A stretch of 64,000 bases of DNA. Source: Aspidiotus rigidus (taxonomy: Eukaryota; Arthropoda; Insecta; Hemiptera; Diaspididae). Within the stretch, counting starts at the first letter, position 1; each line of letters starts with the position of its first letter. Where the stretch lies: assembly GCA_035079385.1 (NCBI GenBank), contig JAVHKY010000013.1, positions 18,102,001 to 18,166,000 on the forward strand, read 5' to 3'. Shown piece by piece: positions 34,660-45,972 of this stretch. The notes beneath the pieces are model-generated. The model was not told where the DNA came from. It did no database searches and was given only the letters and a program-made list of their open reading frames with translations. A program made the translations under genes and the position numbers.

Positions 34660-36000
34660 AGATTGATGACTTCTGAGTATAATATTTGCCTAATGTTGGA
34701 TATTTCTGAACATTCGAAAAGATAATGATTCATGTCGCCTTTAGAAGGATTCTCTGGGTGAAGGGGACACAGACCAGATTCGGAATGATTTAAACGTTTT
34801 AGGTGAGCGGGGAGTCGATTGTATCAAAAACGAAGGAAGACGGCTGAATTTAACTACATTACTGAACAAAAAATAAAAAAGTAAAACGATTACACATACG
34901 AATATCCGATTCCAAGGTATTTTTCAATGCAGAACACTATGTCGTCCTCCGATTTTCGCGAGGACGTCACAATTTTCGGTGATAATCTCGTTTACTTGCC
35001 GCGGACCATCGCGGTACTCATCGAACGTAGCGCGGTATTCAACACCGAAGTTTCGCGTTACGTTTTGCGATGGCCCGCGGCAAATAAACGAGATTATTAC
35101 AGAAAATTGTGACGTCCTAGCGAAAAACGGAGGACGGTATTGTGTTCAGCATTGAAAAATACATTGGAATCGGATATTTGAATGTGTAATCGTTTTACTT
35201 TTTTATTTTTTGTTCAGAGATGCTATAAAGGAGCGAGGAATATTGTTAAAAAGTTTATACCAAGGGAATGCCGAAAATAGGTTGATCGAGGAAATAATGA
35301 GACTTCAGATTGTTGACGGATTTCGAGTAGGATATTGTCCAATCATCTCGCGTGGAGAATCGAATGAGAGAAAAGAGTTCTGATATAGGGAGAAGATTTG
35401 ATGAGACTGGGAATGAGCGGCCTGATTTAGCTAAAACATCTGCAATTTCGTTGTTCAATATTCCTGCCTAACTGAGGATCCAGAAAAAATTAATCTTTAT
35501 GGGGGGGGGGGAGAATTGATCAAGCAGATGATTGATAAAGCTAAGGATGAATTAACGCGTGAAGGGACGGACGAAATGGATTGGCGAGATCAGATAGTAT
35601 GAGAAAATGTCCAGTTTGGGAGATTCGCTTCATATATAGGAAAGGGCTTGGAATATCGCCATCTGTTCCGCATGTAAAATAGATGTGAAATTTGGTAGAG
35701 ATGAAGAGCAATAAACCTTAGTTGAGGGGGTTCAAAAGGCCATACCCACTTCCTGATGATCTTTAGATCTACCAGTAAGAATATGTGTATAATGAGGAAA
35801 ATATTCTTGCGTGTATAACTGAAAGAGTCCTTGAAAATCTGAACCAGAAGTTTTGGGAAGTTGGTGAATTTCAATCCATTTGAAAAGTTGTTGAAAGGAA
35901 AAGGCCGATAGATGATAAGACGGAATTGGTACGATGAGGTTTTGAAAGCGAAAAATAAGGGTAGCTCTTCGTAATCGCCAGTCTACAAATCTCCAACAGT
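34660..36000 (-). pseudogene. LINE relic with RNase H and C-terminal knuckle, split by a MITE
   Basis: The minus strand gives decayed RT/RNase H sequence from about 36000 downward. An HAEQMAI(F)QAL-like segment lies near 35660 (RNase H motif region). GILNNEIADVLAKSG near 35450 matches the GIxGNExADxLAK segment of LINE RNase H. Beyond the MITE (34862-35217) the sequence resumes with NRLPAHLKRLNHSESGLCPLHPE, then GDMNHYLFECSEI, a Cys/His knuckle. Stops and frameshifts are frequent. It is a different LINE from the jockey copies at 12-16 kb. Confidence 0.7.
34862..35217. mobile_element. Near-perfect palindromic MITE, 356 bp
   Basis: It starts CTGAACAAAAAATAAAAAAG and ends with the reverse complement. 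Arms of about 150 bp (34862-35012 and 35067-35217) match with few mismatches, and the centre is partly symmetrical too. It interrupts the LINE between the RNase H and knuckle coding parts. Flanks (CATTA / AGATG) show no obvious target duplication. It has no coding capacity. Confidence 0.85.
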
Positions 36001-36135
36001 TAAGAAGGTTGTAAGGTTTGAGTCTTGTAGGTAATACAAAAAATTATTGAAACTCATAATGAGTGAGTAAGGTGTAAGTAGAGCTCTAATATTGAAAAAG
36101 TTTTCCGAATGTACAAATCTACTATATTAGTTGCT

Positions 36136-36178
36136 TTTACAAGAGGCTTTCGGGTGTTATCCCATCATCAGTTGTGTC
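36136..36178 (-). ncRNA. Hammerhead-like motif in PLE-2 repeat
   Basis: CTGATGA-TGGGATAACACCC-GAAA is identical to PLE-1. The stem III segment is GCCTC instead of GTACTC, one base shorter, so stem III would be weaker. ACAA/TTGT for stem I is kept. The inverted repeat copy at 38101 reads CTGATGGGATAACATCCGAAA, which lacks three core bases and should be inactive. Confidence 0.6.
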
Positions 36179-36352
36179 GCAACTGGAGAACAAGGCCTTA
36201 AACATGAGTTTCTATAGTATAACACTGTGATCTTATTGGCTATAACAATACTGTGTTGTGATTGGTTCACTTCTTAGAAACTTAATCTTACAATAATATG
36301 ACATTGTGTTCTTATTGGCTGAAACATACTGCTTAGTGATTCGTTCAATCTA

Positions 36353-38100
36353 TTGTCACAAATACTGCGTTTCTATTGGCTACCTGGTTTCCTACCGTCT
36401 CATTGGTTGGTTCTATTCTTCTTCTCTTATCCAATCACCGGGCCTAATGATTTTTCGCTGTCAAACGTGATCAAATTTTTCAAGACGCAGGCTTTCTTCC
36501 TCTTGGCCTTTGCAATCTCCATTTGTTCCCAGAGGTTTCTTCTCTTAGTGCCATTTCAAATATTCCCTCTCCATCGTGGTTTTCTTCGTTACAACGTTTC
36601 CCAAACAGTGACTTACCATCTTTGACTTTTCGTCCTCCTTTTTCCTGATCTCAAACTTTTTCCCAGTCCCACCAATGTAGACGCCCTCGCACTGCTCACA
36701 ACTGAGCTTGTACTCTCCGCTCAAGCTTTCCTTGTCCGTTTGTTCCGTCTGGTCATTGCTAATTCTCTTCACCATGGGTTGGTTATTGTGGATGCCCACA
36801 TTTGCATCGTAGCCATTGAACCCTTCTATCACCTTGTTTATGTACTTTCCTATGTATGGTACTTTCTCACTATGTCATCATGGGTTCCCTTCTTTGTTTC
36901 CACTTTCCCAAAGACTCAATCCACAACGCCTCTATGGCACACATTGGCTTCTGCGATCTGCTTTACTATCTCGATCTCTTTCCTCTTCTCTCCGTTGTCC
37001 TTGAGGACAGAAATCGCCCGATAGCAGTAGTTCTGGATTGCCGCTAACTTGTGCCTGGGGTGGTGGTAGTAGTCATTTGAGATGATGGTGTCAGTATGCG
37101 TCGGCTTCCTGTAGATTTTGTATTCTATCCTATTGTTCTCCAGTGTGAGTGTGAGGTCCAAATAGTCGATGGTCTCATTGCCTTTTTCCACTGTGAATTT
37201 GATGCTCTCATTCATCGCGTTTATTTCCGAAAGGGATAGATCCACCTGTCTATCAGTTCCTGACCACACAATTAGGATATCATCTACATATCTGGCCTAG
37301 TGTTTGACCGAGTTTCTGAACTTGCTGCCGTTCAGTATCTCGTTTTCCATATCATTCATGAATATCTCCGCCAGTATTGGTGACAGCGGTGATCCCATCC
37401 CAAGTCCCCTTTCCTGACTGTAGAACCTGTTATTAAAGCGGCACCAGTTCTGTCTCAAGATCTCTTCCACTATGTTGGCGTACTTCGGCCCATTGAGGTT
37501 CCCTGGTATCTGTTATTTTTGAGCAGAATGAGAAGTTCCTCCTTCGGTATGGTACCAAACATATTAGTCACATCAAAGGATATCAGCTTGTCGTTACTTT
37601 TGATTTCCAACTTATCCAGTTGCTCAATCAGCTCTCCGTTGTTTCTGATACTTTGTCTGGATGCAAACTAATAATTTTCTTTCAGGAATATGGCTACGAT
37701 CTTCGCTATCTTGTAGCATGAAGATTGAATGCTGTTGAACAGGGGTCTCATCGGACGGTTAGCATTGTGGAGTTTTACAAGCCCCTTGAGTTTCGCTGCG
37801 ACCGGGTTCATCTCAAGCGTCCTTCCATCGCCGGGCACATTGTTCCGTTTCAACACAGCTTTCAGGTCGTCTTGGTATTTCTGTGTTGGGTCCTTTGTCA
37901 GCTCTTGGTATCCACTCACTGCGATGTATGACTCCACTTTTTGGGTGTAGTCCTCCTTCTTCATTACCACTACAGATTGTTCTGTCGGATCTTCTTTTGT
38001 AGATTTGTGACCTTCCTCTGCATTACTTGCGTTCTGTCATTGGTTTGGCACATATTCTCTTTGATGTCCAACAGCACTTTTCCAATTTTGGTCCGGGCTT
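36353..38100 (-). pseudogene. PLE-2 reverse transcriptase / GIY-YIG, broken
   Basis: Same domain order as PLE-1. On the minus strand: KIGKVLLDIKENM, AKLKGLVKLHNANRPMRPLF, a motif-A region, PLSPILAEIFMNDMENEIL, motif C, LDLTLTLENNRIEYKIYRKP, and GIY-YIG (GEYKLSCEQCEGVYIGGTG). Here motif C keeps RYVDD, but the tryptophan three residues before it is TAG (near 37297), so PLE-1 and PLE-2 died by different nearby stops. The GIY-YIG region has an internal deletion (36590-36640) relative to PLE-1. Confidence 0.85.
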
Positions 38101-38189
38101 CTGATGGGATAACATCCGAAAGTACTCTTGTAAAAGCAACTAATAAATTAGAGTTGTACATTTGGAAAACTTTTTCAATAATACGAAAA

Positions 38190-40390
38190 AGTATATGAAC
38201 TAGTGAATCGTGCTGTATATATGAGGATGCCCACATCAATAAGATCTACTTCATTTCACCGCAATATTATCCTATTCTCGTTCTTTCCTGTACCTATGAG
38301 CTGACGAATTTTTCATTCTGATGACTACAGGAAATGTTAAAGACGTCTCAATGAATGTTTAAATCCTCCCTCTTAGTTCGGTTCCTTTTTTTTTTGTCGT
38401 GAACCAGTGGCCTTCGCAAAAATTGGATCATTCTTTCTATTAAGTGTGACTATAGGTATCTCAAGGAGAGGAAGAAAAAGCTCTAATCCAGTTCGAAAAC
38501 TCGAAAAAATTAGCTTCTTGTGCTATAAGTAAGTATGAAGAGGAGGACTTGAAAAAATTCGACTTCCGAGCTGTGCAGGTGGTTCACCAGGTGTAACGGC
38601 ATATGAAGTGTGATTCTTCCCTTCAATCTGGGAATCGACTTAAACTGGTCTAGCCTTTAGATTACTACATATGCGATTCGCGCTATGTAGTATCTACAAA
38701 AATCCATTTTTCAAACGTACGGTAAATAATATTTATGGTGTGTACGTGATGTTGAATGCTACTCTCCCAACTTACATTTAAATACTAATCAGCCTCTACA
38801 ATAACCTAAATGGCTAATTACCAAAAAGATTTGTGTTCCGGGTGTCAAACATTAAGAAAAATACGTGTGAGCAATTCAAAAGGGCCACATCATCTTTCTT
38901 TGGTCAGCAAACAACGAATAATTCATGCAAATGTATATAGGCTTAGTGTGTGACTCCAGATTCTTCTCCTCTGTCGCTAATAAACGAAAATATTCTTTTG
39001 AAATATTTCATAACCTATCGTATCTCTTAAATACGCGGTAACCGGTTACGTTAGAGATCATCTTTGTTGGAGTGCGGATATACGCCTTACTATATACTAG
39101 TTTGTGCATTCATTGTGTGGTACCTATAAATAGCCTTCTCGGAAAGAAATATTACGCGGCTGTAAAGGCGATAATGGTCAAATTTGTCGCACGTTTAATA
39201 AGCGCGCGAGTTACGAGCAAATAATGATGAGATCCAGACGACGACAAAGACCGGAGAGTGCCTTGACAGCTAAGTTGACTCGCATTGACTTTGAGCTACA
39301 TTACATCGACAGACACGATAAACACTCGAACGCATAAAAGCTCTTCTAAAGGTAAACGTTTTCTCGATACACACTCGTATCCGCAAACGGACATAGGAAT
39401 ATCCAGTCGAGATATAATTATACGTACTTTCACACTGTCTCGTAAAAATTTGACGGCCAGAGTTCATCATCTCCATGAAAGCATTTATACTTACGTGACT
39501 GTATTCGCTTACGCACTTTCATTGTTTACGCATATTAAATGAATCATTATAGGAAGAAGAAAAAAATCCACAATTGTTATTTTGTTAATCAATTAGACCT
39601 ATATTCGCCCAGTTCTAAATAAGGTCTGGTAAGAAAGTAGTACTATAAAATGTCTCCAATTCTGAAGACTGACTCATATCCGTTCATTTTGAAAAAAAAT
39701 TACGCGCGTAAAGCCTCGTAAGTACAGCATGACCGATGTGCTCGCGGGTTAATTATAATTCTCACGAGTGAAAATGAATTGTTCAACTCTGGTATCGAGA
39801 GCACGTGCTTTGGTTTCTTTTTTTCCGAAGTACGAGCATTGTTGAACTTGAATGAGATCGAAAGGATAGATGTGGATGCTCACGTTTGAGCTGTCGGGGG
39901 TACTTTTTGACCTAGGATAATGGGGCGATGTTAACTTCCAGGGTTCATCTTTCATTATCATGACGCATTCCACGCTAATTGAAGAATTTGTGTCGGTAAC
40001 ACCGAGCACAATGCACAGCAGCTAAGAGTTGTTGTGCAGCGGGTTGAGATTTGTCTACTAAGTTGTACTTTTGGCTACCCTACTCGAGTAGAATTGTTAG
40101 AGTTCAAAAGATCTTCCGACAGAGCCAAATGAATGAAGATCATGTTTCATGTCTTCTAGTAAATGACCTCATTTATATTTTACGGCCACGCCTGCTTTGT
40201 GATGAAATCATGGCCTAGCCTGTGAATTTTTTCACGGAAGCGTAAGCCCTGTTTTTGGACTAATACAGGCGTGGTGCACTGTAAGATAGCTATCTAGCTC
40301 ATGGAGCTCACTCATTCTTGGTATACTGCATTTTTACCTGTCTTGCTTATGGGGAGCTCTCGTTCGCCCTTGTTCTTCTATAGACATGGT
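38190..40390. other. Unique DNA, no gene identified
   Basis: Mixed-composition sequence without repeat relatives in this window. Several 60-85 codon open frames overlap on opposite strands and show no motif. It could be intronic or regulatory DNA. Confidence 0.4.
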
Positions 40391-40393
40391 GTT

Positions 40394-40860
40394 AACAGGG
40401 AACCTGTTTTATGGGGGGCTATTTGAGAAATCTGGCGTCCGCCGTGCGCCGTCCAGCGAAAAACTTAGAAAAATTTCGACCCTCGAGCCATATATGATAG
40501 GAGAGGGACTTAGAAGAATTTCGACTCTCGAGCTATATATGATAGAAGGGGGACTTAGAAAAATTTCGACTCTCGAGCTATATATGATAGGAGGGGGACT
40601 TAGAAAAATTTCGACTCTCGAGCCATATATGATAGGAGAGGAACTTGGAGAAATTATAGGAGGGGGACTTAGAGAAATTTCGACTCTCGAGCTATATATG
40701 ATAGGAGGGGGACTTGGAAGAATTTCGACGCTCGAGCTATATATGATAGGAGGGGTTCTCCAAATCTAGGCTTCCTTGAATTTTCAATACCAAATCTCAT
40801 TCGAATCATAAAACAGGTTCCCTGCGTTCCTCGTTTAACTTCGTTAAGGAAGCCGTCATT
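40394..40860 (-). mobile_element. Minisatellite-bearing element, copy E2 (reverse orientation)
   Basis: It starts AACAGGGAACCTGTTTTAT and ends GGAAGCCGTC. The GGCGCACGG-type block is near 40440, with about seven 45-bp units at 40470-40760 (one truncated). The left-end module (AAATTCAAGGAAGCCTAG family) is shortened by a deletion. The 127-codon open frame is made of the in-frame 15-residue repeat and is not considered a gene. Confidence 0.85.
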
Positions 40861-41816
40861 TTTCTGTAAGTCAAGCTATCTCCGCTCGTTGCCCTCCCAT
40901 GGATATCAACATTAGGGATGTCATTAGGTCGCGAGTCATAACCTTCCATGATGATTGCCGGTGACGTCATCATCAGTCCTTGTGACGGCAGTCTGTGAAC
41001 CAGTCATCAGCTTGGGCTCTTTCTCCTCTATTCTTGGGGTCACTCACTCTGCTCGTAAGTCTCCCAACAATCTCCATTATACTGGACCCAATAGTAATAC
41101 TGCTCGACTAGGCCGCCGCAGTTTAAGAGCCTACCTTACACCACTTATAGATCACAAAGATGAGGACAAGTGGATTGAATTCATAAATTTCAGAATCGAG
41201 ATCAGGGTCACGGTCCATTTTCACTTCGAAAAAAACTTGTCTTTCTCATCTCCATCTCCTCATCCCCAACTCAAATGTCTACAGTTCACTGACTCACTTT
41301 CATCTCTCTTGGCTATACAGGACTCTCATTCGTTGCATATCTTTCTTCTGTGATATACAGCTTGTGAGCGGGGCGTGTGACGTCACAGGTCAGCCTTTCC
41401 GGGTCTGTGACGTCACTATCTACATTTATCAGATCCCACGTGTTCCATAAAAGAGGTTCCCTGCCACCTCTCGTTCAACTCCGATTACGTGAGTTTCTCT
41501 CAGTCCCCCCTCCTATCGTATACAGCTTGGGAGGCGGAGCCTGTGACGTCACAGTCTCATGACAGTTTTTTCAAGTTCCTCTTCTATTATATGTGGCTCC
41601 AAAGTCCGGGCTGTGACGTAACAACTTGATGACGTCATACGTCAGCCCTGTGACGTTACAATCTACATTTTTCACACAGGTTCCCTGCCACCTGTCTTTT
41701 ATAGTGAAGTCCCACATTTTGGCGGCCGGCGCCCGTCGAATTTTTTCACCATTTTTCCCGGATTGCGCGCTAAATTCTACTTCGGAACCCGTTAAGGTTT
41801 TTTCAAAAAACACAAT
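40861..41816. repeat. Mosaic of element fragments with many TGACGTCA sites and a LINE piece
   Basis: Five TGACGTCA octamers (40962, 41378, 41408, 41544, 41630) lie among degenerate minisatellite units (CTCCTATCGTATACAGC) and AGGTTCCCTGCCACC remnants. At 41220-41352 a jockey-like RNase H fragment is recognisable (LQFTDSLSSLLAIQDSHSLH), a third relative of the 12-16 kb LINEs. 41731-41815 is nearly the same as 51779-51855. Confidence 0.6.
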
Positions 41817-42095
41817 AAGCGACGGCTTCCTTAACGAGGTTAAACGCGGAACGCAGGGAATCTGTTTTATGAGTCATATGAGATTTAGTATTGAGAATTC
41901 AAGGAAGCCTAGACCTAGATAAAGGTAGTATAAAGAAGGCTCAGACCTACTATAAGCCTAGTATAATATAGTTTAGGAATCTAAATTTTTCTCGAATCTC
42001 GAGCTATATATGATAGGAGGGGAACTTAGGAAAATTCCTCCTATCATATAGCTCCAGGATGAAATTTTTTCCGAGCCCTCTCTTGTCATATACCC

Positions 42096-42644
42096 GGTGG
42101 GGCAAAACCAGTTATAAATGGGAGTTTGAACTAAATTCTTTCCAGCTCAAATCGCGAAAGGTTAGGTGCACACATTGAATATACTAAATTTGTATCTTAA
42201 TTTTATCTTCAATTTGCGCCTCTGCTCAACTTTCTACGACATTTCTGGGCCGAGTTATGAACCAAAATGTGCCAAAAATTGATCAATTTGCCAAAATCCT
42301 CAAAAATTAAAAATTGTTCAAACTTCCATATTTTATCCGATTTCAAAGTGGAATTTAGCGCTGATTCCGAAAAAAATATCTAAATAATCTTATGAAGCTT
42401 GGAAGTGGGGGATTTTTCAATTTCTTATTTTAGAAATCTTGCCAAATTGGTCAATTTTTGTCACATTTTGGTTCATAACTCGGCTCAGAAAATTCAGAGA
42501 AACTTCGGATATGGCTCAGATCGAAGATGAAATTGAGCTACGAAATTCGTACATTTAAACTATACGTCTAACATTTTGCGTCTTCGCGCTACGACAGATT
42601 TGGCGCAAATTCCCATTTAACTGGTAACATCTTTCTGCCCCACC
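42096..42644. mobile_element. Palindromic element, about 550 bp, inside E3
   Basis: It begins GGTGGGGCA and ends TGCCCCACC. Arms of about 250 bp pair at roughly 80 percent by eye, for example GCCGAGTTATGAACCAAAAT near 42252 against its complement near 42463-42490. The centre is near 42360. It has no coding capacity and is a different family from the FB1/FB2 elements. Confidence 0.8.
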
Positions 42645-42704
42645 CGAGCTCGAGAGTTGAAATTTTCAACAGGGAGCCTGTTTTATGGGGGGCTTTTTGA
42701 GAAA

Positions 42705-45122
42705 GGCTCTAGCCGGGTAAGGGGGGGGAAATGGTCTTGGTCGAAAAATGTTTCAAATGTCCGTCAAAATATTGTCCCCAATGAGAAAACTCGAAATCCA
42801 AAAAATTTGACCCATCCGATCACCCACATGGGTCGCAGAGTGATTTTTAGGCCTAAAATCCAAATGGCTATATCTCAGCCAATAATGATCGCACAGCAAT
42901 GAAACTTGAGGACATTTTAGTATATGTGAACTTCATCCATGGTATTTTTTTCAAAAAAAAACATTCATATTTTCCTTAGTTTCTAGCTATAACAAAACTT
43001 CAAACTCGAATAAAAAAAAATCGGGGGGGAGGCACCTGGGGAAAATCATTCATTTGAAGCGCCATACCCTCTACTATAACGTACATGAGTACCATAGTCC
43101 TCGGTGAGGTGCAACATTCCCAAAAATATCAATATTTAATGAATTTCTGTGATTTTTCCATGAATAGCGGGGTGAACTATGACTGCTACCGCAATAGACC
43201 GCGAGAAATCAATGTTCAATGTTCGAGGTGAAAAATACGCACTCCTCCATGAGATGAAATGAGTATGTTGATAGACCAAAAATATATTTTTAGTACCTAT
43301 TTCGTTTATCGATTTGGTCAATTCTTATGGAAACACGTCCACCGATTAGGTGGAGTACGTTAGATTGAGAAAAATAGTTGAAAAATTCTCCAGTCGCTGG
43401 AACAGTCTGAAAATAGAAGAGAAGTGAGAAAATCCACTTTTTCACCTTGGAGGACCGTGAGGTTTGGTATTTCATTCATCAAATAGGTCGAATGTGTTAC
43501 TTTTCCCCCCTCGAGTCCCAACGGTACAAATTGTGTTACTGATAGCCGTGCACTCGCATGATGTGGGGGAATCCTTTTCCGAGACACAAGAAGACAATCA
43601 TCTCCTTTGTATTGTCATGCTCATAAATTCCAATATTTGAAGCCTTGTCACCTCAACTCGGGAGGAGATTCCTGCACTTCATGCAAGTGCGCACGGCTCC
43701 CAGTAACACAGTTTGTACCTCTACGATTTCAGGGGAACAAAAATAAACATTCTACATTTTAAAGTAAAGGAAATGAATCTTGGGGGTGGGTGTGTATCGG
43801 TTTTCTACCATTTCCAGAGCGTCCTAGCGACTGGAGAATTTATTGACTATTTTTTTCCAACTTGTAAGACTTATTAACATAAGATTTGACCTAATTGATG
43901 AAGAACATACCAAGAATCAGGGCTCTCCATGTTGAAAAAGTGGATTTTCTGAACCTGGTATTTCTAGACCGTTCCGGCAACTGGAGAATTTATTGACTAA
44001 CTCGGCGGATGTATTTACATAAGAATTGACCTTGTTGATAAACAGAATATGAAAAATCACGGCTTTCCATGTTGGAAAAGTGGATTACCTGGAGTTTTTA
44101 CTATTTCCAGGGCGTCCCAGAAACTGGAGAATTTTTTGACTATTTTTTTGAAACTCAGCGGACATGTTTGTAACATAAGAGTTGAACGAATTGTGGAATG
44201 AAATACCAAAACTCACGATTCTCCAGGGTGAAAAAGTGGATTTTCTCTAATTTTTGTCATTTCCAGACCATTACAGCGGCTGGAGAATTTTTTGACTATA
44301 TTTTTCAAACTTGGCGTACATGTTTACGTGAAAACTGATCTATTTGATGAATGAAATGCCGAAACTCACGGTCCTCCAGGGTGAAAAAGTGGATTTTCTC
44401 ACTTCTCTTCTATTTTCAGACTGTTCCAGCGACTGGAGAATTTTTCAACTATTTTTCTCAATCTAACGTACTCCACCTAATCGGTGGACGTGTTTCCATA
44501 AGAATTGACCAAATCGATAAACGAAATACTAAAAATATACTTATTTTTGGTCTATCAACATTCTCATTTCATCTCATGGAGGAGTGCGTATTTTTCAGCT
44601 CGAACATTGACCATTGATTTCTCGCGGTCTATTGCGGTAGCGGTCATAGTTCACCCCGCTATTCATAGAAAAATCACAGAAATTCATTAAATATTGATTT
44701 TTTGGGAATGTTGCGCCTCACCGAGGACTATAGTACTCATTTATGTTGTAGTAGAGGGTATGGCGCTTCAAATGAATGATTTTCCCCAGGTGCCTCCCCA
44801 TCCCCGATTTTTTTTTATTCGAGTTTTAAGTTTTGTTATAGCTAGAAACTAGGGAAAATATGAATGGTTTTTTTTGAAAAAAATACCATGGATGAAGTTC
44901 ACATATACTAAAATGTCCTCAAGTTTCATTGCTGTGCGATCATTATTGACTGAGATATAGCCATTTGGATTTTAGGCCTAAAAATCACTCCGCAGCCCAT
45001 GTGGGTGAGCGGACGGGTCAAATTTTTCGGATTTCGAGTTTTCTCATTGGGGACAACATTTTGACGGACATTTGAAACATTTTTCGACCAAGACCATTTT
45101 CCCCCCTTACCCGGCTAGAGCC
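42705..45122. mobile_element. Foldback-like palindromic element, copy FB2
   Basis: Second copy of the 366-2724 family: ends GGCTCTAGCC and GGCTAGAGCC, arms of about 700 bp, then inverted arrays of the GTCGCTGGAA unit. Its centre differs from FB1. Instead of a unique core it holds another inverted repeat (43523-43719; arms GGTACAAATTGTGTTACTG and near-complement). Intact relatives of the target at 45470-45530 and 45905-45950 read GAGAAATTTGCC, so FB2 sits exactly between AAA and TTT with nothing duplicated. Confidence 0.85.
43523..43719. repeat. Inverted repeat in the core of FB2
   Basis: GGTACAAATTGTGTTACTGA followed by TAGCCGTGCACTCGCAT pairs with ATGCAAGTGCGCACGGCT followed by CCCAGTAACACAGTTTGTACC. 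FB1 lacks it, so it is either an extra insertion or a swapped core. Confidence 0.75.
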
Positions 45123-45207
45123 TTTGCCGTGCGCCGTGAGCCGTCCAGCAAAAAACTTGAAAAAATTCGACTCTCGAGCTATATATGATGAGAGGGGGAC
45201 TTGGAAA

Positions 45208-45545
45208 AACGACGGATTCCTTAAGGAAGTTGAACGAGGAACGCAGGGAACCTGTTTTATCAGTCAAATGGGATATGGTATTGAAAATTCAAGGAAGCCT
45301 AGACCTAGATAAAGGTAGTATAAAGAAGGCCTAGACCTACTATAAGCCTAGTATAATATAGTTTGAGAGTCTAAATTTTTCTCGAATCTCTAGCTGTATA
45401 TGATAGCTCGAGAGTCGGAATTTTTCTAATTCCCCCTCTTATCATATATGGCTCGAGAGTCAAAATTTTTTCAAGTTTTTTGCTGGACGGCGGACGGCGC
45501 ACGGCAAATTTCTCAAAAAGCCCCCCTATAAAACAGGTTCTTGTT
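45208..45545 (+). mobile_element. Minisatellite-bearing element E5, nested in E4
   Basis: A short complete copy (338 bp) with the usual ends AACGACGGATTCC and ACAGGTTCTTGTT and only about two minisatellite units. It lies in an A-run of E4's own 45-bp unit: ...ACTTGGAAA, E5, AAAATTTCGACTC..., where an unbroken unit reads ACTTGGAAAAATTTCGAC. A 3-4 bp A-run duplication fits the E1 site. Confidence 0.8.
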
Positions 45546-45972
45546 AAAATTTCGACTCTCGAGCTATATATGAAAAGAGGGGGACTTGGAAAAATTTCGA
45601 CTCTCAAGCTATTTTGTATAATATGAAAGGGACTTGGAAAAATTTCAACTCTTGTGCTATTATATATAGCTGGAGATTTGAGAAAAATTTATACTCTCGA
45701 ACTATATTATACTATGCTAATAGTAGGTCTAGGCCTTCTTTACACTAACTTTATCTAGGTCTAGGCTTCCTTGAATTTTCAATACCAAATCCCATTTGAC
45801 TCATAAAACAGGTTCCCTGCGTTCCTCGTTTAACTTCGTTAAGGAAGTCGTCGTTTTTCCAAGTTCCCCTCCTATCATATACGGCTCGAGAGTCGAAATT
45901 TTCCCAAGTTTTTTGCCGGACGGCGCACGGCAAATTTCTCAAAAAGCCCTCCCATGAATCAGGTTCCCTGTT

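Larger units (their letters stand above)
36041..38187 (-). mobile_element. Penelope-like element PLE-2 with inverted terminal repeat
   Basis: Close relative of PLE-1, starting at the same point (AACTCATAATGAGTGAG). The block at 36085-36171 recurs in inverted orientation at 38101-38187 (GTACATTTGGAAAACTTTTT, TACTCTTGTAAAAGCAAC), the pseudo-LTR arrangement known in PLEs. The polymerase N-terminus is cut short where the inverted repeat joins (about 38100). Left and right repeats have diverged. Confidence 0.85.
42668..45855 (-). mobile_element. Minisatellite-bearing element E4 (reverse), host of FB2 and E5
   Basis: It starts AACAGGGAGCCTGTTTTAT at 42668. It is interrupted after TTTTTGAGAAA by FB2 (42705-45122) and resumes TTTGCCGTGCGCCG. 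It is opened again by E5 (45208-45545) within a minisatellite unit and then completes with units, the TAGGTCTAGGC stretch and the end GGAAGTCGTCGTT at 45855. Confidence 0.75.
41817..45972 (+). mobile_element. Minisatellite-bearing element E3, split by nested insertions
   Basis: The left end GACGGCTTCCTTAACGAGG lies at 41821, and the left module runs to about 42095. A palindrome (42096-42644) interrupts it. A minisatellite fragment follows (42645-42667), then element E4 (42668-45855). The E3 minisatellite unit resumes at 45856 (CCAAGTTCCCCTCCTATCAT), followed by its right end ATGAATCAGGTTCCCTGTT at 45972. Order and orientation are consistent with one element opened by later insertions. Confidence 0.7.

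Noticed and set aside
34927..35112. 61-codon frame in the centre of the 356-bp MITE
   Set aside because: Palindromic non-coding DNA. The frame has no family resemblance.
38300..38345. CTGATGA...GAAA near 38318, resembling a hammerhead core
   Set aside because: The intervening six bases cannot form a proper stem II, and there is no flanking stem I pairing.
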